A DNA stretch of 57,888 nucleotides from UKL13-2 sp044228625 (lineage in GTDB: Bacteria > Pseudomonadota > Gammaproteobacteria > Burkholderiales > Usitatibacteraceae): assembly GCA_044228625.1 (NCBI GenBank), contig JBGAUM010000005.1, positions 1 to 57,888 on the forward strand. Direction: 5' to 3'. Of this stretch, positions 50,634 through 57,888 are shown one piece after another. A program made the position numbers and the translations under genes. How positions within the stretch are numbered: position 1 is the first letter of the stretch; each line of letters begins with the position of its first letter. The notes beneath the pieces are model-generated. The model saw only the letters and a list, made by a program, of their open reading frames with translations, ran no database searches and was not told the DNA's origin.

Positions 50634-51962
50634 TCAATTTGCCCCGGCAATGCGTTGGTCGGCTTCCACCAGCCAACTGGCCATGGCGCGCAGAAAGGTC
50701 TTCTCGAACCTAGATCTGCAAATCTCGGAAGCGGCACGCAGAACGCTATCCTCGATCCTCAACGCAATTCCTTCCTTCCCCGCCACGCAGGTCGTGTTGC
50801 GCTGGACGCGTCCCTCCAGCACGTACGAGATTTCACCCAGGCTGGTCCCTTCTGACACCATGTCAATCAAACGGCCTGCCTTCGAAATGCGCACCTGCCC
50901 CGTGAGCAGGATCAGAAAAAAGCCTCCCGGGTCACCTTCCCGAATGAGGACTTCTTCAGCATGCATTCGCACAAATCTGCCAATTTCGACCACGTACCAA
51001 AGGTCGGCGTCGGAAAACGCCGCGAAGAAAGGAGACTCCCGCAGCAGGCGAAATTTTTCCGAGGCCGACGCAAAACCGATGGACGCGGCATGGTCGGCGC
51101 GACTCGCCGGGATTGCTGATATCGCATCGAGGCAGTCGTCCCAATCATCGAATCGTTCTGAAGGAAGGCAGCCCAGCATTCGCATGACCACGGCATCGAC
51201 TTCCGTCGGCAGGCTGGGCCTCATTGCACTGGGGGGCGTCGGCTTTTCGTGCACATACTGGAAGATGAGTTGGTTGACATTGAGTGCATCAAACGGTTTT
51301 TCGCCGGTCAACAATTCATAGAACACCACACCGAGCGAAAACATGTCACTCCGGAATTCCAGCGGCCGTTCCAGCAATTGCTCTGGAGACATGTAAAAAG
51401 GTGTCCCCGCATTCAGGCTCGTCGAGCTGTCATCGCTGGACAAAAGCGTGGCCCCCAAGTCGCTCAGCCGCACGTCCCCCAAAACGGTCAATAGGATGTT
51501 GGCCGGCTTGATGTCGCGGTGGATCAGCCCCAGCCCGTTCATATATTGGAGGGCCTTGGCGCACTTGAAGACGGCATCGACGGCCTTGGGATATTCCAGC
51601 AAGTAGCCACGGCGCGTATAGCGTTCCATTGACCCGCCTCCGACCAACTCCATGACCACATAGTGGTCTTCACCATCATTGACCACATCGAACACTTTGA
51701 CGATATGCGGATGGTTGAGCTTGCCGAGCAGCATCGCCTCGGTCCTCAAGGCAGCGTCGGCTAAATCCCGCTCGGTAGCCTCTGAACTCTGCCAACGCAC
51801 TACCTTGACCGCGACCTCGCGTACGTGAAAGGGATCGTCAGCAAGATAAACCGTGCTCGTTGCCCCACTGCCCAATTCACGCTTGAGCACGTACTTGCCG
51901 AGTTTTCGCGGCAAGACATTCGTGGCGGAGGCAGAGAGGTCGTTCGGCACGTTCGGATCCAT
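50634..51962 (-). CDS. Ser/Thr protein kinase fused to a cyclic-nucleotide-binding domain
   Basis: A 442-residue soluble protein without membrane span. The Hanks-type kinase domain (about residues 24-285) has the glycine loop GSGATSTVYLA, the catalytic Lys in VAVKVV, HRDIKPANILL, a DLG instead of DFG metal motif (LSDLGATLL), and the GTPFYMSPEQ activation-loop end. A CRP-like cNMP-binding domain follows (about 305-430, with EGDPGGFFLILLTGQVRIS and EGTSLGEISYVLEG). The layout suggests kinase activity controlled by a cyclic nucleotide. Its targets are unknown. Confidence 0.9.
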   Translation of the reverse strand: MDPNVPNDLSASATNVLPRKLGKYVLKRELGSGATSTVYLADDPFHVREVAVKVVRWQSSEATERDLADAALRTEAMLLGKLNHPHIVKVFDVVNDGEDHYVVMELVGGGSMERYTRRGYLLEYPKAVDAVFKCAKALQYMNGLGLIHRDIKPANILLTVLGDVRLSDLGATLLSSDDSSTSLNAGTPFYMSPEQLLERPLEFRSDMFSLGVVFYELLTGEKPFDALNVNQLIFQYVHEKPTPPSAMRPSLPTEVDAVVMRMLGCLPSERFDDWDDCLDAISAIPASRADHAASIGFASASEKFRLLRESPFFAAFSDADLWYVVEIGRFVRMHAEEVLIREGDPGGFFLILLTGQVRISKAGRLIDMVSEGTSLGEISYVLEGRVQRNTTCVAGKEGIALRIEDSVLRAASEICRSRFEKTFLRAMASWLVEADQRIAGAN

Positions 51963-52138
51963 CTAGAGTGCGCAGATTGCATCTGAATTGACTGTCTCGT
52001 CAATCCTGAAATCCGTGAATCGCGCGTGGCGACACGCATGTCTGAAGGACTGCCCGGACGTCAGCAAGGAAACCCCGAGGACTGGCGGGCGTTTCCGAAG
52101 ACAATCGTCTGGATCGCCTTGTCCCTCATGGACTTTCG

Positions 52139-52636
52139 TCAACCGGACGGGCTGCGCCTTTCAAGCACCCGAAAAGTCATGGCAAAAGCATTCTTGGCGT
52201 CCGGTCCATGGAATTCGCGATGGGTCTCCCGCCAATCCGATTCGTCCCAGGCTGGAAATCGCGTGTCACCCTCCGGTTGAGCGCCCACGGTGGTCAGGAA
52301 CAACCTCTGCGCCCTCGCAAGCGCTTCCCGATACAACTGACCGCCGCCGATCACAAAGACTTCCGGGACGCCATTCACCCGCTCAAGAGCCTCGTCCAAC
52401 GAGGCGGCACGCTCGCACCCCGCGACGGACCAATGTGGATCACGAGTCAGCACGATATTGCGCCTGCCGGGCAGCGGCTTTCCAATCGATTGAAAGGTTA
52501 TCCGGCCCATCAACACAGGGTGCCCCATGGTTTGGCGGCGAAACCACGCGAAGTCCGCGGGCAAATGCCAGGGCATGGTGTTGCCTTGCCCAATCACGCC
52601 ATTTTCAGCGACAGCCGCAATGAGATTGACCCGCAA
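52139..52636 (-). CDS. folA: Dihydrofolate reductase
   Basis: Regenerates tetrahydrofolate after thymidylate synthesis. The 165-residue protein has NLIAAVAENGVIGQGNTMPWHLPAD, the NADPH-binding MGRITFQSIGKPLPGRRNIVLTR and VFVIGGGQLYREAL. The start appears to be TTG at 52636, as no ATG fits the conserved N-terminus. It lies nine bases after the thyA stop, so reinitiation coupled to thyA would explain the weak start. Confidence 0.94.
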   Translation of the reverse strand: MRVNLIAAVAENGVIGQGNTMPWHLPADFAWFRRQTMGHPVLMGRITFQSIGKPLPGRRNIVLTRDPHWSVAGCERAASLDEALERVNGVPEVFVIGGGQLYREALARAQRLFLTTVGAQPEGDTRFPAWDESDWRETHREFHGPDAKNAFAMTFRVLERRSPSG

Positions 52637-52645
52637 TTTGGCGCC

Positions 52646-53452
52646 TTACACCGCGATCGGCGCTTTGATGGCCGGATGAGGATCGTATCCTTCAAGCGCG
52701 AAGTGTTCGTATCGGAATTCGAACAAGTCCTTCACCGAAGGATCCAGACGCATCTGGGGCATTGCACGGGGCGTTCTGGCCAACTGTTCGCGCGCTTGAT
52801 CGAGGTGGTTCAAGTACAGATGGGCATCGCCGAACGTGTGCACAAAATCGCCGGGCTTCAATCCGGTGACTTGCGCAATCATCAAGGTCAACAAGGCATA
52901 GGACGCGATATTGAACGGGATGCCGAGGAAGATGTCTGCACTGCGCTGATAGAGCTGACACGATAGCTTGCCGTCTGCCACATAGAACTGGAAAAGCGCA
53001 TGACAGGGAGCCAACGCCATTTTCGGCAGGTCGGCCACGTTCCATGCTGAGACGATGATCCGACGAGAGTCCGGCTGGGTTCGCAGTTGCCGCAGGATTT
53101 GGGCGATCTGGTCGATATGCTCGCCCCCAGGCGCAGGCCAGTTCCGCCATTGATACCCGTATACGGGACCCAAGTTGCCCTCAGCATCAGCCCACTCGTC
53201 CCAGATCGTCACGCCGTTTTCTTTCAGGTACCGGATGTTGGTATCTCCCTGCAAGAACCACAACAACTCGTGAATGATTGACTTGAGGTGAAGTTTTTTC
53301 GTGGTCAGCAGCGGAAAGCCATCCGCCAGATCGAAACGCATCTGATAGCCGAATATCGAACGGGTACCCGTGCCGGTTCGATCGCTTTTTTCCGCGCCGT
53401 TGTCCAAGACATGCGAAAGCAGAGCGAGATATGCCGTATCAGCAGGATTCAT
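52646..53452 (-). CDS. thyA: Thymidylate synthase
   Basis: Converts dUMP to dTMP with methylene-tetrahydrofolate. The ATG at 53452 gives 268 residues, close to E. coli ThyA. Conserved parts include DRTGTGTRSIFGYQMRFDL, LLWFLQGDTNIRYL, the catalytic Cys in LAPCHALFQFYV and the QRSADIFLGIPFNIASYALL segment. The frame extends upstream without similarity. It is coupled to folA, and dcd elsewhere in the window feeds the same dTTP route. Confidence 0.96.
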   Translation of the reverse strand: MNPADTAYLALLSHVLDNGAEKSDRTGTGTRSIFGYQMRFDLADGFPLLTTKKLHLKSIIHELLWFLQGDTNIRYLKENGVTIWDEWADAEGNLGPVYGYQWRNWPAPGGEHIDQIAQILRQLRTQPDSRRIIVSAWNVADLPKMALAPCHALFQFYVADGKLSCQLYQRSADIFLGIPFNIASYALLTLMIAQVTGLKPGDFVHTFGDAHLYLNHLDQAREQLARTPRAMPQMRLDPSVKDLFEFRYEHFALEGYDPHPAIKAPIAV

Positions 53453-53547
53453 TTCAACGATGCACGCATGGAAGCCGGGAAGACCCCATTTTACGATTCG
53501 AACGGGCGAAGTCGATGAACCCATTCCGCAACCCCCTCCCCAAAAAT

Positions 53548-53573
53548 GAAACGCCCGCAAGCGCGGGCGTTTC
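53548..53573 (-). terminator. Rho-independent terminator after the TPR gene
   Basis: Stem GAAACGCCCGC (53548-53558) pairs with GCGGGCGTTTC (53563-53573) around AAGC. On the minus strand a TTTTT run follows, so it ends transcripts from the tonB-exbBD-TPR direction before thyA. Confidence 0.85.
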
Positions 53574-53596
53574 GTGATGGAGAGTCGATTCCGCGC

Positions 53597-54838
53597 TCAA
53601 CCCTTCTGCTGCGCGAACAAGGCCCAAAGGTTGGCAAGGTCTGCGACGCCATCATTGCCCTTGACGGACTTGAGCGTTGCGATACCCTTGTTCTTGCTGC
53701 CCGCAAGAATTTGTGCCATCCCAAGATACAGTTTCGCGTCCTCCGGCCTTTTCAAGCCACCCTTGGCGATGCCTTCCTCGATTAACGCGACACCCTTTGC
53801 GCCTTCACCAGATGTGGCGTAATCATAGCCAATCCGAACGAGCGCATTTCCGTCCTTGGCGGCCTTGGCATCTGCCAAGTCCTTGTCACGATTTGCTTTC
53901 GCCTCAGCCATGCGCTTATCTGCCAAATCGCGCAAACGCTTGTGGCGGTCGGCGTCACTTCCTTTTCCCAACGCACCGACGGCAAAACCGTCGTCGACGA
54001 TCTTTTTGCCTTCGGTGGCGAATCCCGCCTGAATCGCGAGTTGTGCCATTTCCATGAAATCGTTCGTGGCGTTCATGTTGCCGGTTGCCAATCGCAGCCG
54101 CTGAACGTCCAGTGCAAATCGATCTGAAAAGCCGGGCTTCTGCTGCAAACGGGAAATGATGTCTTGCCAGAGACTCTTCTTCGGATAATAGGTCAACAGC
54201 TTCTCAATGGTTGCGACATACCCAGTGGTGTTCTTTTGGCGCAGATAGCTGTTGGCCAGCAATTGAAGCTTTTCTTCCGCCGGCGGGCGCCCCGACTTCT
54301 CATCGGCCTGGATGTCCGCCAAGGACTCCTTGGCTGAGGCCGCGTAGTCACCGCTCTGGAAATACGACTGGATCAAAAGCGTCCGCATCGCCCCGCCGGC
54401 CCCGCCGCCCGCATCTTTGAACTTGTTGGCGTACTTGATTGCTTCCCCATACTTCCCGAGCCCGTAATAGGTTGTCGCCAAGGATTCGTAAATCTTCAAC
54501 TGGGTTGCAGCGGGCGCCTTCCCGGTGGCAAGTACGGCCTCAAAGGCTGCGATTGCCGTTGCATTGTCGCGTGCCCCAGCGGCTGCGGACCCGCGCATGC
54601 TTTCGATCATGTACGTCTCATAAGGCGTCTTTCCGCCGACACCGTCCGCCTCGCGAATCTTTGCCAAGGCTTCCTTGAATTTGCTGGTTCGCATCAGGTC
54701 GCTGGCCGCCTGCAGTGGCTTGCCGACTTCGGGGCGCACTTTTTCCTGCGCGCCTACCGGACTGTTGAACGTCAAAGCGAGCAGCACGCCTGCTGCAAGA
54801 CCGGTTGCCATGCGTTTCAAACCATTGATGCCAAACAT
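53597..54838 (-). CDS. Periplasmic TPR protein of the TonB/ExbBD operon
   Basis: A 413-residue exported protein. The ATG at 54838 follows GGAGG and gives a signal peptide ending near VGA|Q. The mature part is helical with several TPR-like units (KIYESLATTYYGLGKYGEAIKYANKF; LQLLANSYLRQKNTTGYVATIEKLL). It follows the second exbD gene, separated by a terminator hairpin, and so may be partly independent. TPR proteins beside exbD genes probably assist TonB-dependent uptake; direct evidence is lacking. Confidence 0.75.
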   Translation of the reverse strand: MFGINGLKRMATGLAAGVLLALTFNSPVGAQEKVRPEVGKPLQAASDLMRTSKFKEALAKIREADGVGGKTPYETYMIESMRGSAAAGARDNATAIAAFEAVLATGKAPAATQLKIYESLATTYYGLGKYGEAIKYANKFKDAGGGAGGAMRTLLIQSYFQSGDYAASAKESLADIQADEKSGRPPAEEKLQLLANSYLRQKNTTGYVATIEKLLTYYPKKSLWQDIISRLQQKPGFSDRFALDVQRLRLATGNMNATNDFMEMAQLAIQAGFATEGKKIVDDGFAVGALGKGSDADRHKRLRDLADKRMAEAKANRDKDLADAKAAKDGNALVRIGYDYATSGEGAKGVALIEEGIAKGGLKRPEDAKLYLGMAQILAGSKNKGIATLKSVKGNDGVADLANLWALFAQQKG

Positions 54839-54920
54839 GCCATCCTCCGTGACGGACTGCGCCGTCGTTATCAGTCGTTCGGGGCCCATTTTGGCCCTCT
54901 CCACGCGATTTCAGAAAAAC

Positions 54921-54944
54921 GAAACGCGGCAGATGCCGCGTTTC
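54921..54944 (-). terminator. Rho-independent terminator after the second exbD
   Basis: Stem GAAACGCGGC (54921-54930) pairs with GCCGCGTTTC (54935-54944) around AGAT, with GTTTTTC following on the minus strand. It lies between exbD and the TPR gene and may lower TPR expression relative to the TonB genes. The stem edge GAAACGC matches the terminator at 53548. Confidence 0.7.
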
Positions 54945-54986
54945 ATTTATACCCCAATGTGCGATGCGATGAGAAATTCCAAGCAG

Positions 54987-55409
54987 TTACTTTACAAACT
55001 GCTCGTTTCCAACCACACCCAACTTCGTCAACCCCAACCGTTGGGCCGTCGCCATCACCATCGCTACATCCTTGTATTGGGCGAGTTTGTTCGGGCGCAA
55101 ATGGATTTCCGGTTGCGGTTCGGTTGCTGCGGCGCTCGTAAGCCTTTGCTCCAGCGGTTCGCGTCCGGCAACCGTTTCACCATTCCAGAAAATGGTTCCG
55201 TCAAAGTCGACATCGATCTGTATGACCACAGGCGGCACTGTTGGCGGCGGCGGGTTGCCGACCGGCATGTTCAGCTTCACCGCATGCGTTTGGATCGGAA
55301 TCGTGATAATCAACATTACAAGAAGCACCAGCATCACGTCGATCAACGGCGTGGTGTTGATGTCCATCATCGGTTCGCCTTCTTTGGTGGCGCCTGCGCT
55401 CATACCCAT
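54987..55409 (-). CDS. exbD: ExbD-like biopolymer transport protein (second copy)
   Basis: A 140-residue protein with one membrane span containing the essential Asp in INTTPLIDVMLVLLVMLI, and a periplasmic domain with VVIQIDVDFDGTIFWNGE. It is part of the ExbB-ExbD proton-driven motor that energises TonB. It differs clearly from the first copy 23 bases upstream, so the pair may form a mixed dimer or serve different TonB partners. Confidence 0.93.
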   Translation of the reverse strand: MGMSAGATKEGEPMMDINTTPLIDVMLVLLVMLIITIPIQTHAVKLNMPVGNPPPPTVPPVVIQIDVDFDGTIFWNGETVAGREPLEQRLTSAAATEPQPEIHLRPNKLAQYKDVAMVMATAQRLGLTKLGVVGNEQFVK

Positions 55410-55431
55410 GTTTCGTTCCCCTATGCGTCCG

Positions 55432-55857
55432 TTACGTGCGCGGCGGCGGCTCGGTGATGAAGCCTACTTTCAAGATGCTGGCGCGTTGACAGGTGTAGAC
55501 CACGCGACCGATCGACTCGTAACGTGCCATTAAATCGCCGCGAATATGAACTTCCGGCTGTGGATTCTTGACTGCTTCCACCTTGAGCTTGTCGAACAGG
55601 GCGTCCATGTCGGCCAGCTTTTCGGCGCGCCAATAAACATCCCCATCCTTGTCCACCGAGATCAGAATGTTCTCCGGCTTGGTCACTGTGACCACATTCG
55701 TTTCTTTCGGTAACTCCACGGCTACGGTGTGGACGATAGCCGGAATTGTGATCAGGAAGATGATCAGCAACACCAACATGATGTCCACCAGCGGCGTGGT
55801 ATTGATATCGGACATGACGCCGTCTTCGTCGTCATCCCCACCAATGCTCATTCCCAT
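55432..55857 (-). CDS. exbD: ExbD-like biopolymer transport protein (first copy)
   Basis: A 141-residue ExbD with an acidic N-terminus (GGDDDEDGVMSD), the span INTTPLVDIMLVLLIIFLITIP with the conserved Asp, and the periplasmic domain PENILISVDKDGDVYWRAEKL. It follows exbB by 30 bases and precedes the second exbD. Same motor function as the second copy. Confidence 0.93.
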   Translation of the reverse strand: MGMSIGGDDDEDGVMSDINTTPLVDIMLVLLIIFLITIPAIVHTVAVELPKETNVVTVTKPENILISVDKDGDVYWRAEKLADMDALFDKLKVEAVKNPQPEVHIRGDLMARYESIGRVVYTCQRASILKVGFITEPPPRT

Positions 55858-55887
55858 GATTGACTCCTGCGAAATGGGATCTGTTGG

Positions 55888-56739
55888 CTACTTCTTTTTC
55901 GAGGCTTGGCTAATCAATACGCCATGCAGGTCGGCTGAGAACGAACGGACCTTTTCCATACACACTTTGTTGCGGCGAACCAACCAGTTGTAAGCCAGTA
56001 CGGCAGGCACCGCAACGGCCAAGCCCAAGGCGGTCATGATCAATGCAGCGCCCACGGGGCCGGCCACTTTGTCGATCGAAGCCTGCCCGGCAATACCGAT
56101 GGCCGTCAGTGCATTCAAGATACCCCACACGGTACCAAACAATCCAATGAACGGCGAGGTGGAACCGACTGTTGCCAAAAAGGCCAAACCATCCTGCAAG
56201 CGATTGCCGACGTTTTCCACGGCGCGCGTAACAGACATGGTCACCCACTCTGAAAGCGGAATGTCGGCAGTCATGCCCCCTTCATGGTGTTGCGTAGCGG
56301 ATACGCCGGATTCTGCAATGAAACGGAAGGCGCTGTCTTCTTTCAGGGCTTGGACACCTGCCTGCAGGCTCCCCGCTTGCCAGAAGTTGTCGGCCGCTTC
56401 CTTGGCGTCTTTTAGGATTCGGCGCTGTTCAAACAGCTTCACGACAAGAATGTACCAACTGCCCATCGACATGATGAGCAAGATGCCCAACACAAACTTG
56501 TCCACCATATCGCCGTGCGTGAGGATAGCTTTGAAACCGTACGGATTCTCCACAGACTCTTTGGTCACGGAACCCGGCGCTACGGGCGCTTTGGCGGGAG
56601 CAGCCTCGGCTGGTTTGGGCGCATCCGCCGCCTGGGCGGCAGCCTCTGGCGCATTCAGCGCCACCAGCCCCACACCGACGGGCATGGCGGCCAACACGAT
56701 GGCGATCAGGGCCGCCTGGAATTTTTTGGTCAAAGACAT
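55888..56739 (-). CDS. exbB: ExbB/TolQ/MotA-type proton channel protein
   Basis: A 283-residue inner-membrane protein with three spans. An N-terminal signal-like segment is followed by an Ala/Pro-rich linker, which is the long ExbB form. The spans lie at about residues 75-98, 185-205 and 220-245, with the channel region TVGSTSPFIGLFGTVWGILNAL. The ATG at 56739 follows GGAGGAATC. Forms the stator with ExbD. Confidence 0.95.
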   Translation of the reverse strand: MSLTKKFQAALIAIVLAAMPVGVGLVALNAPEAAAQAADAPKPAEAAPAKAPVAPGSVTKESVENPYGFKAILTHGDMVDKFVLGILLIMSMGSWYILVVKLFEQRRILKDAKEAADNFWQAGSLQAGVQALKEDSAFRFIAESGVSATQHHEGGMTADIPLSEWVTMSVTRAVENVGNRLQDGLAFLATVGSTSPFIGLFGTVWGILNALTAIGIAGQASIDKVAGPVGAALIMTALGLAVAVPAVLAYNWLVRRNKVCMEKVRSFSADLHGVLISQASKKK

Positions 56740-56835
56740 GATTCCTCCGAGAAAAAACAACAAACGTTACGTTTTGGCTTTCGCCGGTTTTGAAATTCAG
56801 CCGCGGTGGCCCTGATGGCCGCCGCATCCAGTTGA

Positions 56836-57468
56836 TTAGTCAGTGAGCTTGTAGGCAATCGGTACCTGGACGCGAACATCCCGCCCCTGGCCCTGACACC
56901 TGAACTGCCTCACAGTATTGATGGAAGGATTATTGAAGACGCGATTTGATGAACTCTTGACTTCCACGTCCTTGATTTCGCCATTGGCGGCCACCGTGAA
57001 CTCAAGAAGCACCTCACCTTCAATTCCGTCCTTGCGCGCCTGAAGCGGATACTTCAGCTCGTTCTGCAAGGTTTGTTTGAAGTTGGGACATGCCACACCA
57101 ACCGTCGGAGCAGCCACGGGCGCAGGCGGAGCAGGCGGCGCTGGCGGAGCATACACGGGCGGTGCAACCGGGGTCGGATTCGAAATGACCGGTGCTGGCG
57201 CAGGCGCAGAAATCTGAACCTCGGGCGGCGGCACAAACGTCGGCATGACCTGCACCATCTTGGGGGGTGGTGGCGGCGGCGTATCCGGTGGAGGCGGCTT
57301 CTTAACCTCTTCGATAATCTTGGTTTCCAGCGGGCCAGCCACCTTTTCGACGACTTTGCGCGCCAATCCGGTAGCTAACGCCCAACCAAGCAAAATGTGC
57401 AAGCCAATCACAACGGCGATACCGGTCACATGTTTGCCCGGACTCCGTTGCCGCTCCGCATAATTCAT
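56836..57468 (-). CDS. tonB: TonB family protein
   Basis: A 210-residue energy transducer. It has an N-terminal span (TGIAVVIGLHILLGWALATGLA, about residues 14-35), a Pro-rich spacer (PPPPDTPPPPPPK and Pro/Ala repeats) and a C-terminal TonB domain with YPLQARKDGIEGEVLLEFTV and ending AYKLTD. Two cysteines in the C-terminal domain (CPNF and RCQG) could form a disulfide. The ATG at 57468 follows GGAGGAGAGG. It is the first gene of the tonB-exbB-exbD-exbD-TPR run. Confidence 0.93.
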   Translation of the reverse strand: MNYAERQRSPGKHVTGIAVVIGLHILLGWALATGLARKVVEKVAGPLETKIIEEVKKPPPPDTPPPPPPKMVQVMPTFVPPPEVQISAPAPAPVISNPTPVAPPVYAPPAPPAPPAPVAAPTVGVACPNFKQTLQNELKYPLQARKDGIEGEVLLEFTVAANGEIKDVEVKSSSNRVFNNPSINTVRQFRCQGQGRDVRVQVPIAYKLTD

Positions 57469-57686
57469 AACCTCTCCTCCAACGGGCCCGCTCAAATTTC
57501 CTGGCCGGCCGTTTTGATCGAACGCGCATTCTATCGCTTTCCGGATTCAGATGTTCAAGACTTTTTGTGTCAGGTTCGATGGGACCGAGGCCATCTACCT
57601 GGCCTATATGGGCATTGGATGGCTTGCGAAGCACCCTCCATTTCAGGAAGAAATAGCAAGTAAGATTCAGGCATGGAAAGCTCCCC

Positions 57687-57888
57687 ATGAGCGGAATTGA
57701 AACGATCCGGACCCCGACATCCCCTGACATGGCCACGCGCCAGGAGATGATGCGGACCGGCGTCGCCCTGTTGATGGCCGGACGTGCGCGCGAGGCCCGC
57801 AGTATCTTTGAATCACTCTTTCAAAGCGGCGAGGCGGGGACGGGGCTTTTGGTTGCCCTCGCCTTGGCTTGCCGTGCCGACAACGATC
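57687..57888 (+). CDS. TPR-like protein, N-terminal part (cut by the window edge)
   Basis: The frame from the ATG at 57687 stays open to the end of the window, giving 67 residues: MSGIETIRTPTSPDMATRQE, then a helical MMRTGVALLMAGRAREARSI stretch and LFQSGEAGTGLLVALALACRAD. The pattern fits the first helices of a TPR protein. It is divergent from tonB. The family cannot be named from this fragment. Confidence 0.55.
   Translation, partial: MSGIETIRTPTSPDMATRQEMMRTGVALLMAGRAREARSIFESLFQSGEAGTGLLVALALACRADND

Overview
The window looks like chromosomal DNA of a GC-rich betaproteobacterium. The evidence is the linked smpB / ratA-rnfH, guaB, guaA and tadA genes, a FimV-like pilus hub protein, gltX beside tRNA-Glu, divergent apbC and metG, and a tonB-exbB-exbD-exbD operon. 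A five-N gap flanked by an exact 25-bp duplication (14064-14118) shows that this is a draft or metagenome assembly. I saw no phage genes, insertion sequences, CRISPR arrays, rRNA genes or replication origin.

Region 1 (1-10.9 kb) is an amino-sugar and cell-wall recycling regulon. A GntR/UTRA regulator heads a minus-strand operon with nagA, a SIS-type glucosamine-6-phosphate deaminase and a flavin reductase. A second minus-strand operon carries murQ, a CorC-like membrane protein, an AmpG-like permease and a NagX-like acetyltransferase. A divergent plus-strand pair encodes an orphan family-5 solute-binding protein and an SpmA-SpmB-like membrane fusion. The same palindromic box lies in front of murQ and between the regulator and the binding-protein gene, so one repressor probably controls all three units.

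Region 2 (10.9-23 kb) starts with a hydroxyproline module: a PAS-AraC regulator, a 4-hydroxyproline epimerase-like protein and a DapA-family lyase, with a pair of 12-bp direct repeats in the promoter. It continues with an M24 aminopeptidase, tRNA-Glu, tRNA-Ala and gltX, then dcd, a DUF1330 gene, a TPR gene and apbC. After these come metG, a short GGQ release-factor-like gene and acyP.

Region 3 (23-31.4 kb) is the accessory region. It holds an OPT-family peptide transporter behind a hairpin-rich leader, and a YtkA-like lipoprotein / di-heme peroxidase / DUF6515 operon. It also holds the most unusual locus in the window, a compact four-gene cassette: a nucleotidyltransferase-fold protein, a TIGR04222-type membrane protein ending in a Cys/Gly/Ser tail, a DUF692/MNIO iron oxidase, and a 71-residue small protein. 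MNIO enzymes modify cysteines in peptides, so the tail is a candidate substrate. A lower-GC orphan gene follows.

Region 4 (31.4-57.9 kb) is mostly housekeeping: dnaE, two alpha/beta hydrolases next to a wax-ester synthase/DGAT, tadA, ridA, guaA, an MFS pump, a GST, guaB, rnfH, ratA, smpB, thyA-folA and the TonB system. A plus-strand block of a lipoprotein, a DUF4124 protein, a FimV-like protein and a PilZ-like protein sits between guaB and rnfH. A soluble Ser/Thr kinase fused to a cyclic-nucleotide-binding domain lies beside smpB.
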